This document shows positions 1 through 5,144 of a stretch of 5,304 nucleotides of DNA, piece after piece. The position numbers were made by a program, and so were the translations under genes. The DNA comes from Endomicrobium sp. (GTDB lineage Bacteria > Elusimicrobiota > Endomicrobiia > Endomicrobiales > Endomicrobiaceae). The notes beneath the pieces were generated by a model, which saw only the letters and a program-made list of their open reading frames with translations, did no database searches and was not told the DNA's origin. The number at the start of each line of letters is the position of its first letter. Position 1 is the stretch's first letter. Location: contig JAISDI010000241.1 of the NCBI GenBank assembly GCA_031264895.1, forward strand, positions 1 to 5,304. The letters are read 5' to 3'.

Positions 1-88
1 TCTTGTCTTGTCTTGTCTTGTCTTGTCTTGTCTTGTCTTGTCTTGTCTTGTCTTGTCTTGTCTTGTCTTGTCTTGTCTTGTCTTGTCT
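1..88. repeat. Pentanucleotide microsatellite (TCTTG)17+
   Basis: Seventeen perfect head-to-tail copies of TCTTG fill 1-85, followed by a partial TCT. The array starts at the window edge, so the true copy number is higher. No copy carries a substitution, which suggests recent or continuing slippage. A 5-bp unit changes reading frame with every copy gained or lost. On the minus strand the array reads (CAAGA)n and is free of stops in all three frames, encoding cycles of D-K-T-R-Q. It sits six codons after a well-placed ATG, the arrangement of contingency loci such as the CTCTT tract of Neisseria opa genes. Confidence 0.97.
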
Positions 89-102
89 ATGTTTAACTCC
101 AT
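1..102 (-). CDS. Start of a possible phase-variable gene, partial (exits window at position 1)
   Basis: An ATG at 102-100 (minus strand) is preceded by GGAG at 112-109 with a six-base spacer, and by a promoter-like pair at 139-168. The frame reads M-E-L-N-I-D-K and then enters the CAAGA pentamer array as repeating D-K-T-R-Q with no stop up to the window edge (34 codons). Nothing of the functional product is visible. If a longer frame continues beyond the edge, slippage of the pentamers would switch it on and off at translation. The alternative is a chance ATG next to an intergenic microsatellite. The plus strand is also open through the array, so openness alone proves nothing; the support comes from the promoter, Shine-Dalgarno and ATG being correctly spaced. 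Confidence 0.4.
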   Translation of the reverse strand, partial: MELNIDKTRQDKTRQDKTRQDKTRQDKTRQDKTR

Positions 103-108
103 TTTTGT

Positions 109-112
109 CTCC
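109..112 (-). promoter_or_regulatory. Ribosome binding site for the pentamer-tract reading frame
   Basis: GGAG on the minus strand lies six bases upstream of the ATG at 102. It is one of few G-rich tetramers in a very AT-rich stretch and supports 102 as a real start. Confidence 0.45.
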
Positions 113-138
113 AAAAAACTATTATTAAATTTAAAGTT

Positions 139-168
139 ATTGTATAAAATATTATTTTGTAAGTCCAA
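139..168 (-). promoter_or_regulatory. Candidate sigma70-type promoter reading toward the pentamer array
   Basis: On the minus strand, TTGGAC (168-163) and TACAAT (144-139) are separated by 18 bases; an overlapping TATACA (146-141) would give a 16-base spacer. Transcription would begin near 132, giving a leader of about 30 bases before the GGAG/ATG. The region is AT-rich, so chance matches are possible. Confidence 0.35.
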
Positions 169-183
169 TTTTATAAACAATTT

Positions 184-372
184 TTAAAACAAAATAATAA
201 CACAAACATTGTAATAGTAAGCAATTTTTATAAAATTCACACAAAATTGAATACGATTTTTAAAAGTAGATACATCTTGTGATATTTCAATAATTACCTG
301 AATCTTCTACAGAAAATCCATTTCATCTTTTGCCGTTGCAGTTGTCTTATAGTCCATAAACATGGTTTTCAT
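184..372 (-). pseudogene. Interrupted small reading frame of unknown identity
   Basis: Minus strand. An ATG at 372, six bases past the stop of the upstream toxin-like gene, opens 21 codons (beginning M-K-T-M-F-M-D-Y-K) that end at an in-frame TAG (309-307). The same frame then stays open for 40 more codons to a TAA (186-184), with hydrophobic and aromatic content toward its end. No Shine-Dalgarno is visible and I do not recognise the product. It could be a decayed partner gene of the toxin-like locus or simply chance openness in AT-rich DNA. Codons 10-16 come from a degenerate hexamer tract of the kind found elsewhere in this window. Confidence 0.2.
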
Positions 373-390
373 AAAAAACTATCGATTTAT
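361..390 (+). repeat. Direct repeat, copy 1 of 2 (30 bp, 27/30)
   Basis: This segment matches 1527-1556 in the same orientation at 27 of 30 positions; 370-390 matches 1536-1556 at 20 of 21. It spans the last codons and stop (381-379, minus) of the toxin-like gene. The two copies bracket the whole toxin plus MITE block. Confidence 0.8.
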
Positions 391-810
391 TGTTGTTTTT
401 GCAAATATATTGACAATATCTTCTTTTGTTAGTATATTATCAATGCTCTTAGAGCTGTTTCCCCCGGTGCCACAGATGCCGGAAGTGCTTACAGTTCTAA
501 GAGCATTATCTTTTACATACACAAGATACTTATAAGAAAATCTTTCCTTTACTTCAAAATCAGAATACCAATGAGCAGAATCAACCAAAGTTATTGTTTT
601 GTTATTATTTCCGGGGCTTAAAACAATAATCAATGTTTTTATTTGCTCGTCAAACTTTCTCTTAACATCCGTTAAAACTATTAAACTGTTTTCTTTACCT
701 TTCCTTGTAGACTTCGTTACCATTTTAGGATCTATAAGATAATCTGTCATATTTTCAATTTCATCCCAAGAAAGTTCGTGTTCCTCTTTAAGTTTTTTTA
801 TAAATCTTTG

Positions 811-813
811 TAA
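811..813. repeat. Target-site duplication TAA, left copy
   Basis: TAA abuts the left terminal repeat of the MITE and matches 1090-1092. A 3-bp T-N-A duplication is typical of part of the IS5 family. TA or AT duplications can also be drawn because the ends are AT-rich, but removing the TAA version keeps the host gene in frame. Confidence 0.6.
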
Positions 814-864
814 TTAGGGCGTGTTCACACAAATTACGCACATGCGCTGCTAGGATTTTTGAGG

Positions 865-928
865 AAATTTTGGTTTTTTTGCTTCGCAGATACGTCTGTG
901 TATCTTTGGCGCAAAAAAACCAAAATTT
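865..928. repeat. Perfect 18-bp inverted repeat inside the MITE (left arm)
   Basis: AAATTTTGGTTTTTTTGC (865-882) pairs exactly with its complement at 911-928. The 28-base spacer contains a second 6-bp stem AGATAC/GTATCT (888-893 and 900-905) with a GTCTGT loop. Confidence 0.92.
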
Positions 929-957
929 ACCGAAAAGCTGCCGCAGCCCCTTTGGGG

Positions 958-1056
958 TTTGGCCAAAACAAGCCCAACTGCGTTGTTGCGGCTCCTATCA
1001 ATAGTTCCGCTATTGCTTTGTCGCCGCGCCTAGCATTTGGGCTTGTTTTGACCAAA
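958..1056. repeat. 20-bp inverted repeat inside the MITE (right arm)
   Basis: The arms 958-977 and 1037-1056 match at 19 of 20 positions. Between them lie GCGGC/GCCGC (988-992 and 1023-1027) and CAATAG/CTATTG (999-1004 and 1010-1015, loop TTCCG). TGCTAGG (848-854) and CCTAGCA (1029-1035) form a further inverted pair. This suggests the right terminus carries about 20 extra bases, the 1037-1056 arm, that the left terminus lacks. Confidence 0.9.
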
Positions 1057-1089
1057 CGCATGCGCGTAATTTATGTGAACACGCCCTAA

Positions 1090-1092
1090 TAA
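1090..1092. repeat. Target-site duplication TAA, right copy
   Basis: TAA directly follows the right terminal repeat and matches 811-813. On the minus strand it is the TTA leucine codon at which the two gene halves rejoin. Confidence 0.6.
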
Positions 1093-1324
1093 ATTCCCTT
1101 GACTCATTCCGAGTTGTGTATATAAAAACGGCGTCTTACCGATTATGGGAATAAGACGAGAAAAATGATACCCTTCTCTGTGTAATTTTGTTTGTCGCTT
1201 AAAATTTTCTTTATCTTTTTCACTAGCCTCAAAAATCATCTTTTCAATATTTTTTTGTAATTTTTCTTCCATATATAGTCCTTTTAAAATTTAGATTATT
1301 TTATCATTTTTATTTGCTTTTTTC

Positions 1325-1330
1325 ATTATA
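1325..1330 (-). promoter_or_regulatory. Candidate -10 element for the toxin-like gene
   Basis: The minus strand reads TATAAT at 1330-1325, about 50 bases upstream of the ATG at 1272. No good -35 box is seen at the usual distance, so this is a weak call in AT-rich DNA. Confidence 0.22.
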
Positions 1331-1526
1331 TTTTGTTGACTTTTTTTGCTTTATTGTTCTTGTATTTTTTCAGCCTATTTAAGTTTATATTGCTCAAAAA
1401 AAATTAAACAAAAACAAAATCACAGAATTCCAAACATTAGGAGCAAACAGCAACAGCAGAATTTACAACACAGCTGCGACAGCGGACATTACAGTACATA
1501 AAATCTTTAAATATTGTACTGCACTG

Positions 1527-1556
1527 CATGATTTGCATAAAAAACTATTGATTTAT
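1527..1556 (+). repeat. Direct repeat, copy 2 of 2 (30 bp, 27/30)
   Basis: Same orientation as 361-390, with three mismatches. Read on the minus strand this copy also carries an in-register TAG followed by TTTTTTATG, as at the 3' end of the toxin-like gene, but stop codons lie just upstream, so it is not the end of an intact gene. Confidence 0.8.
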
Positions 1557-1561
1557 ATAGA
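1533..1561 (+). promoter_or_regulatory. Candidate promoter for the AAA/DUF4143 ATPase gene
   Basis: TTGCAT (1533-1538) and TATAGA (1556-1561) have a 17-base spacer. The 1573-1596 palindrome would lie just downstream, where a bound protein could block transcription. Both boxes are imperfect. TTGATT (1548-1553) with GATAAT (1570-1575) at 16 bases is an alternative. Confidence 0.25.
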
Positions 1562-1612
1562 ATTATTATGATAATATTGTATCGCAGTACAATATTTGCA
1601 TAAGGAATTGGT

Positions 1613-2836
1613 ATGTATTTAGAACGTACAATAGAAACCTATATTAAGAAAATATCATCCGGTTTTCCGGTTTTTTTACTTACGGGAATGCGTCAGACAG
1701 GCAAAAGTTATATTTTGAATAAAATTAAAGAACACGGACGCAAATATGTGTCTTTAGATGACTTGCAAATTAGGAAATTTGCCGTTGAAGATCCGAAAGG
1801 TTTTATAGACGTTTATCAGCCGCCTGTCATCATTGACGAAATTCAATATGCTCCTGAATTGTTTACTTATATAAAAATTTATGTCGACACGCACCCAAAA
1901 CAAAAGGGATTGTTCTGGCTTACCGGCAGTCAAAGGTTTCATCTTATGAAAGGAATAAGAGAATCTCTTGCGGGGCGCGTGGCAATTATTGACATGCTCG
2001 GGCTTTCATACAGAGAAATTGCCAACCGTCCGGATTATAAACCGTTTGTTCCTGATTTCAATCTTGCGGGCAGCAAAAATAAATTTGCCGGTCTTAATGC
2101 CATAGACGTATTTACAAATATCTGGAAAGGCTCGTATCCGGGCTTTATAACCGATTCAAGCGTAGACAGAGACGCTTTTTATAGAAGTTATCTGCGAACA
2201 TATATAGAACGCGACATAAGCGACGATATAGGAATTAAAAACGAACTTCAATATTACGATTTCATACGCGCGGCGGCTTCAAGGACAGGAGGGCTGCTCA
2301 ACTATTCAAATTTATCGGCAGACGTTGACATAAATGTCCGCACGGCAAAAAAATGGATGGAAGCTCTTGTGCGTTCGGGGCTTGTTTATATTCTTGAACC
2401 TTATACGCCTAACATAAACCGCCGCATTGCAAACACCCCTAAAATTTATTTTATGGACACAGGTCTTGCTGCTTATCTCACAAAGTGGGACAGTCCGGAA
2501 ACTCTTATGAACGGCGCTTTCAACGGAGCGGTTTTAGAAACTTACGTTTTCTGTGAAATTATGAAATCGTACTGGCATAACGGCAACGAAGAAAGCATTT
2601 ATTTTTACCGTGAAAATGAGAGGAAAGAAATCGACTTTATAATAGAACGCAATAATACATTGTATCCTATAGAGGTAAAGAAAACGGCTTCTCCGGACGT
2701 GAGCGACTTTAAAAATTTTTCACTGCTTGAAAATTTTAAAAGCAAACAGACCGGTACGGGCGCGGTGATATGTATGTATCCCGAAGCAATGCCTATAGGT
2801 AAAAACGTTTTATCCGTTCCCGTGTGGGAAATATAG
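1613..2836 (+). CDS. AAA-family ATPase with C-terminal DUF4143 domain
   Basis: This 407-residue protein has the usual length and order of the large AAA_14/DUF4143 ATPase family. Walker A is G25-M-R-Q-T-G-K-S32. Walker B is V72-I-I-D-E76, with D75/E76 for magnesium and water activation. A sensor-like T-G-S-Q lies at 104-107, followed by E-S-L-A-G-R at 117-122. The DUF4143 part begins near 195 with Y-L-R-T-Y-I-E-R-D-I. Its C-terminus carries E309, D341 in E-I-D-F-I-I and E354-V-K356, a spacing like PD-(D/E)XK nuclease folds; nuclease activity is not established for the family. There is no signal peptide or membrane segment, so it is probably cytosolic. The ATG at 1613 has AAGGA (1602-1606) at a six-base spacing. 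It is divergent from the broken toxin-like gene, and 68 bases separate it from ispF. The biological role of these ATPases is poorly defined; they are often multicopy and patchily distributed, consistent with horizontal spread. Confidence 0.93.
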   Translation: MYLERTIETYIKKISSGFPVFLLTGMRQTGKSYILNKIKEHGRKYVSLDDLQIRKFAVEDPKGFIDVYQPPVIIDEIQYAPELFTYIKIYVDTHPKQKGLFWLTGSQRFHLMKGIRESLAGRVAIIDMLGLSYREIANRPDYKPFVPDFNLAGSKNKFAGLNAIDVFTNIWKGSYPGFITDSSVDRDAFYRSYLRTYIERDISDDIGIKNELQYYDFIRAAASRTGGLLNYSNLSADVDINVRTAKKWMEALVRSGLVYILEPYTPNINRRIANTPKIYFMDTGLAAYLTKWDSPETLMNGAFNGAVLETYVFCEIMKSYWHNGNEESIYFYRENERKEIDFIIERNNTLYPIEVKKTASPDVSDFKNFSLLENFKSKQTGTGAVICMYPEAMPIGKNVLSVPVWEI

Positions 2837-2845
2837 TCCGCGCGT

Positions 2846-2874
2846 TTGAGTTGCGAACGTTATTTTTATACAAT
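2846..2874 (+). promoter_or_regulatory. Probable sigma70-type promoter of ispF-cysS
   Basis: TTGAGT (2846-2851) and TACAAT (2869-2874) are separated by exactly 17 bases, matching consensus at 4/6 and 5/6. Transcription would begin near 2881 and leave a leader of only about 25 bases. This gives the pair its own promoter, independent of the ATPase gene upstream. Confidence 0.5.
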
Positions 2875-2904
2875 AAACAATAAATTTTACATTACAAAGG
2901 AAAT

Positions 2905-3387
2905 ATGATGTTTATAGGTTTTGGCTATGACGTGCATAGATTTAAAAAGGGCAGAAAGCTGATACTGGGCGGGGTTGAAATTGCAAACCCGAAAGGGCTT
3001 GACGGCCATAGCGACGCAGATGTTTTGCTTCACGCTTTGATGGACGCGCTTTTAGGCGCGGCAGGGCTTAACGATATAGGGCATTTCTTTCCGAATACCG
3101 ACTCAAAATATAAAGATATTTCCAGCATAAAACTTTTGGAAACGGTTTATAAAGAATTAAAAAAACGAAACTTTAAAATAAATAATATAGACATTACCGT
3201 GATAGCGGAGTTTCCGAAAATTTATCCTTATATCGAACAGATGAAAGAAAATATTTCAAAAACGATAAAATTAAACAAAACAAGAGTGGCAATAAAAGCT
3301 ACCACGAACGAAAAAATGGGTTTTATCGGCAGAGGCGAAGGAATAGCCGCAATGGCGGCAGCGTCAATCCAAGGAAAAAGAAAATGA
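2905..3387 (+). CDS. ispF: 2-C-methyl-D-erythritol 2,4-cyclodiphosphate synthase
   Basis: IspF converts CDP-methylerythritol 2-phosphate into methylerythritol cyclodiphosphate with release of CMP, a step of the cytosolic MEP pathway for isopentenyl diphosphate. At 160 residues it is the normal length. The N-terminal G-Y-D-V-H-R-F supplies metal ligands D9 and H11, and the H-S-D-A-D-V-L-L-H segment supplies the third, H43. The conserved D-I-G-H-F-F-P motif follows at 57-63, and the late [15 protein letters not shown] block carries the conserved nucleotide-site residues. Two ATG codons stand in tandem (2905 and 2908). AAAGGA ends at 2901, only three bases before the first, so 2908 (159 residues) has better spacing and may be the real start. 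The stop overlaps the cysS start as ATGA, pointing to translational coupling. Confidence 0.98.
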   Translation: MMFIGFGYDVHRFKKGRKLILGGVEIANPKGLDGHSDADVLLHALMDALLGAAGLNDIGHFFPNTDSKYKDISSIKLLETVYKELKKRNFKINNIDITVIAEFPKIYPYIEQMKENISKTIKLNKTRVAIKATTNEKMGFIGRGEGIAAMAAASIQGKRK

Positions 3388-4775
3388 CAATAAAATTTTA
3401 TAATACGCTTACGAACACAAAAGAAGAGTTTAAACCGCAAAAAGAAAATTTTGTCACAATGTATGTCTGCGGGGTTACTCCATACGACGAAGTTCATCTG
3501 GGGCATGCAAGGGCATACGTAACTTTTGATATAGTAAAAAGACATTTACAGGTAAGAAAATATAAAGTCAGACACGTGCAGAATTTCACGGATATTGACG
3601 ATAAAATAATAAAAAGAGCTTTAGAAAAAGGTATTTCCCCGTCGGCTTTGGCGCAAATATATATAGACGATTATTTTGAACAAACCGCTAAACTTAACAT
3701 TCTTAAGGCAAACTCTTATCCGTGCGTTACGGAAATGATTCCGGAAATAATAAACTTTATACAAAAACTTATTGAAAAAGGTTTTGCATATGTTGTTGAC
3801 GGAGACATTTATTATTCGGTATACAAATTTAAAGAGTACGGCAAACTTTCAAAAAGAAATCTTGAAGATTTAAAAGCCGGCGCAAGAGTAGAAATCTGCG
3901 GCGAAAAAAATTCGGCTTTTGATTTCGCTCTATGGAAAAAGACAAAAGAAGGAGAACCCGAAGACGCTTCATGGGACAGCCCGTGGGGCAAAGGAAGACC
4001 CGGCTGGCATATCGAATGTTCCGTAATGTCTTCAAAAATTCTCGGAGACACGATAGACATACACGGCGGCGGACAGGATTTGATTTTTCCGCATCATGAA
4101 AATGAAATTGCACAAAGCGAAGCCTGCAGCGGACAACAGTTTGTAAAATACTGGATTCATAACGGTTTTGTGACGGTAAACAAAGAAAAAATGTCAAAAT
4201 CTTTAGATAACTTTTTCACGCTTAAAGACATTTTTAAAAAGTATGATCCGCGCGCGGTACGCTATTATCTGCTTACGCAGCATTATAAAAGCCCTCTTGA
4301 TTTCTCTGATTCGGGTTTGGAAGCCGCAAAAAACGCTTTACAAGGCCTTGACGACGCATATTTAAGACTGAAGGCTGCGGCTGCGCAAACAGCGCAGGTG
4401 CAGGACGGCGACCTTACGGAATTAAAAAATAACTTTTTAAATTCTCTCGACGATGATTTTAATTCCGAAAAAGCTTTGTCGTATCTGCACGAATTAAAAA
4501 ATATAATTTTAAAAGAACTTTTTAGCGTGGATAAAATAAGGCTTTGGCAGTTCAGAACTCTTTTTGAAGAGTTTGCGGATGTTTCTCTGGGAATTTCTCT
4601 TCCGGAAACGCAAAATGACGACGAAAACCTGCAGTCTCTTTTAAACGCAAGAAACGAAGCCAGAAAAACAAAAAACTGGGCTGAAGCAGACAGACTAAGA
4701 AAAGAAATCGACGAAAAAGGCTATAAAATAGTAGATAACCCCGACGGAACGTCGGTATTGACAAAAAAAATATAA
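3384..4775 (+). CDS. cysS: Cysteinyl-tRNA synthetase
   Basis: This class I aminoacyl-tRNA synthetase charges tRNA-Cys with cysteine using ATP in the cytosol. The 463 residues are the family's normal length. The Rossmann core has the HIGH-type signature H38-L-G-H41 and the K269-M-S-K-S273 loop. All four zinc ligands that select cysteine are present: C29 in Y-V-C-G-V-T-P-Y, C212 in G-W-H-I-E-C-S, and H237 and E241 in P-H-H-E-N-E-I. They align with E. coli C28, C209, H234 and E238. The C-terminal helical region includes N-A-R-N-E-A-R-K and A-D-R-L-R-K-E-I, typical of the tRNA-binding end. AAGGA (3371-3375) within ispF lies eight bases before the ATG, and the start overlaps the ispF stop by four bases, so the two are almost certainly co-translated. 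With no separate leader there is no room for a T-box. Confidence 0.99.
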   Translation: MTIKFYNTLTNTKEEFKPQKENFVTMYVCGVTPYDEVHLGHARAYVTFDIVKRHLQVRKYKVRHVQNFTDIDDKIIKRALEKGISPSALAQIYIDDYFEQTAKLNILKANSYPCVTEMIPEIINFIQKLIEKGFAYVVDGDIYYSVYKFKEYGKLSKRNLEDLKAGARVEICGEKNSAFDFALWKKTKEGEPEDASWDSPWGKGRPGWHIECSVMSSKILGDTIDIHGGGQDLIFPHHENEIAQSEACSGQQFVKYWIHNGFVTVNKEKMSKSLDNFFTLKDIFKKYDPRAVRYYLLTQHYKSPLDFSDSGLEAAKNALQGLDDAYLRLKAAAAQTAQVQDGDLTELKNNFLNSLDDDFNSEKALSYLHELKNIILKELFSVDKIRLWQFRTLFEEFADVSLGISLPETQNDDENLQSLLNARNEARKTKNWAEADRLRKEIDEKGYKIVDNPDGTSVLTKKI

Positions 4776-4785
4776 GGGGTTATCT
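4733..4785 (+). terminator. Two-tier inverted repeat over the cysS stop codon, possible weak terminator
   Basis: AGATAACCCC (4733-4742) pairs perfectly with GGGGTTATCT (4776-4785). Inside lies GACG-GAA-CGTC (4743-4753), which stacks directly on the outer stem. The structure spans the last codons and the stop. Only TCTTT follows, not a long T tract, so intrinsic termination would be weak; protection of the mRNA 3' end is an alternative role. Confidence 0.35.
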
Positions 4786-4791
4786 TTAGCC

Positions 4792-5063
4792 GTCACCCTG
4801 AAAACAAAGGTTTTTGCAGACGGTATATTATGCTAACCAACGACAACGGCGATTACCACGTCCGAAACAGAATGTCTCGTACACCCCGCCAGTCAAAGAC
4901 TGTTAAAAAAAGGGGATTACGGCAACGGTAATTATTAATTAGTAGTTGGGTATCTCTAAAACCCTAAAAAAGTTCAAATTAAAAGGTTCGTCATACTGAA
5001 TTTATTTCAGCATCTCATCGTGAAAAAAATTAACGACAGACCCTGAAACGAGTTCAGGGTGAC
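4792..5063. repeat. 272-bp spacer segment bounded by an 11-bp perfect inverted repeat
   Basis: GTCACCCTGAA (4792-4802) recurs inverted as TTCAGGGTGAC (5053-5063). Between them are degenerate hexamers (near 4834-4850 and 4919-4930), the hairpin CAGTC-AAA-GACTG (4890-4902) enclosed by CCCC/GGGG (4884-4887 and 4912-4915), and the palindromic repeat at 4990-5063. No gene is evident. The left boundary may be a remnant half of the same repeat family as 4990-5063 rather than the end of a unit element. Confidence 0.5.
4990..5063. repeat. Interspersed palindromic repeat (CTGAA/TTCAG double hairpin)
   Basis: The 21-base ends 4990-5010 and 5043-5063 are imperfect inverted repeats (16/21). Each end is itself a hairpin: CTGAA-TTTAT-TTCAG (4996-5010) and CCCTGAA-ACGAG-TTCAGGG (5041-5059, perfect 7-bp stem). 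The wording closely resembles short palindromic repeats scattered between genes in several bacterial groups. It may act as a bidirectional 3'-end structure for cysS, but it has no T tract. Confidence 0.75.
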
Positions 5064-5114
5064 AATCAAAAAGAAGAAACTTTTTTCTCATAATATAAAT
5101 TTCTTTCTGTACCT

Positions 5115-5144
5115 GTCTTTGTCTTTGTCTTTGTCTTTGTCTTT
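5115..5144. repeat. Hexanucleotide microsatellite (GTCTTT)5
   Basis: Five perfect copies of GTCTTT occupy 5115-5144. They then decay through GCCGTT, GTATTT and GCCGTC into further related hexamers up to about 5197. The decaying side looks like an older part of the same array. Confidence 0.95.

Larger units (their letters stand above)
814..1089. mobile_element. 276-bp MITE-like element with 33-bp terminal inverted repeats and nested hairpins
   Basis: The ends 814-846 and 1057-1089 are inverted repeats matching at 31 of 33 positions, starting TTAGGGCGTGTTCACA. The element is flanked by TAA on both sides and interrupts a reading frame that rejoins when it is removed. It is too short for a transposase; the plus-strand frame at 859-1089 is just the element read through its repeats. 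The interior holds two more inverted-repeat stems: a perfect 18-bp pair (865-882 with 911-928) enclosing AGATAC/GTATCT, and a 20-bp pair (958-977 with 1037-1056, 19/20) enclosing GCGGC/GCCGC and CAATAG/CTATTG. It was presumably mobilised in trans by an IS with similar ends, possibly IS5-family. GC content is visibly higher than in the flanking DNA. Confidence 0.88.
379..1272 (-). pseudogene. MuF C-terminal-like (BECR-fold) putative nuclease toxin gene, split by a MITE
   Basis: The 5' part runs from ATG 1272 (AGGA six bases upstream) for 60 codons to a TTA leucine codon. The 3' part runs from TTA at 813 to the stop at 379. Deleting 814-1089 and one TAA joins them in frame as one 204-residue protein, so the split is caused by the insertion. 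In the disrupted allele the frame enters the element and stops at TAG 1032-1030. The first ~37 residues are charged and probably helical. After that come I-x-I-G-K-T-P (about 42-48), an LG-rich turn, E-H-E-L-S-W-D-E-I (about 71-79), a DP-x-x-V step, N-S-L-I-V-L-T-D-V and a late L-V-D-S-A-H-W-Y segment. This order resembles the MuF C-terminal domain, a predicted RNase-like fold found on phage MuF proteins and some toxins. The family call is from memory of its pattern and is moderate; no catalytic residue is assigned. No phage genes are adjacent. The 3' fragment has an internal ATG at 750 but no Shine-Dalgarno, so it is probably silent. Confidence 0.7.
1383..1571 (+). pseudogene. Start-less open stretch, possible coding remnant
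   Basis: The frame is open for 62 codons from 1383 to a TGA at 1569-1571, with no ATG, GTG or well-placed TTG start. Positions 1421-1500 are richer in G+C than the surrounding spacer and translate to a plausible-looking segment (E-F-Q-T-L-G-A-N-S-N-S-R-I-Y-N-T-A). It may be a fragment of a lost gene, or only low-complexity ACA/GCA-rich DNA. It resembles nothing I can name. Confidence 0.15.
1509..1597. promoter_or_regulatory. Palindromic operator-like region in the divergent spacer
   Basis: AAATATTGTACTGC (1509-1522) recurs as its exact complement at 1584-1597, a 14-bp perfect inverted repeat. The right copy also forms a tight hairpin with its own neighbour: AATATTGTA (1573-1581), six-base loop, TACAATATT (1588-1596). 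ATTTGCATAA occurs twice directly (1531-1540 and 1594-1603), the second copy running into the ATPase ribosome binding site. Such symmetry just upstream of a start is typical of a repressor operator or a leader hairpin. No regulator is encoded in the window. Confidence 0.5.

Noticed and set aside
1..88. CRISPR array
   Set aside because: The repeats are contiguous 5-bp units with no spacers, so this is a microsatellite.
859..1089. Plus-strand frame of 76 codons
   Set aside because: It lies wholly inside the MITE and is read from its inverted repeats; no ribosome binding site and no recognisable product.
814..1089. Cloverleaf-like folding as a tRNA or other structured RNA gene
   Set aside because: The stems are far too long for a tRNA, no anticodon arm or acceptor is present, and the terminal repeats plus duplication and gene interruption explain the structure as a MITE.
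1754..1942. Minus-strand frame of 62 codons
   Set aside because: Antisense shadow of the AAA/DUF4143 ATPase gene.
2837..2868. Intrinsic terminator after the ATPase gene
   Set aside because: Only a 4-bp CGTT/AACG stem can be drawn before TTATTTTTA, too weak to list.
2881..3383. T-box or other riboswitch controlling cysS
   Set aside because: The cysS start overlaps the ispF stop and the leader before ispF is only about 25 bases, leaving no room for a structured leader.
3228..3545. Minus-strand frame of 105 codons across the ispF-cysS junction
   Set aside because: Antisense to two well-identified genes with intact motifs.
3812..4197. Two overlapping minus-strand frames of 82 and 122 codons
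   Set aside because: Both are antisense shadows of the cysS catalytic core.
4552..4764. Minus-strand frame of 70 codons
   Set aside because: Antisense shadow of the cysS C-terminal region, rich in phenylalanine, leucine and arginine as expected from reversed lysine/glutamate codons.
4830..4931. Small plus-strand frame of 33 codons after cysS
   Set aside because: No ribosome binding site, runs through repeat and hairpin sequence, and is short enough to be chance.
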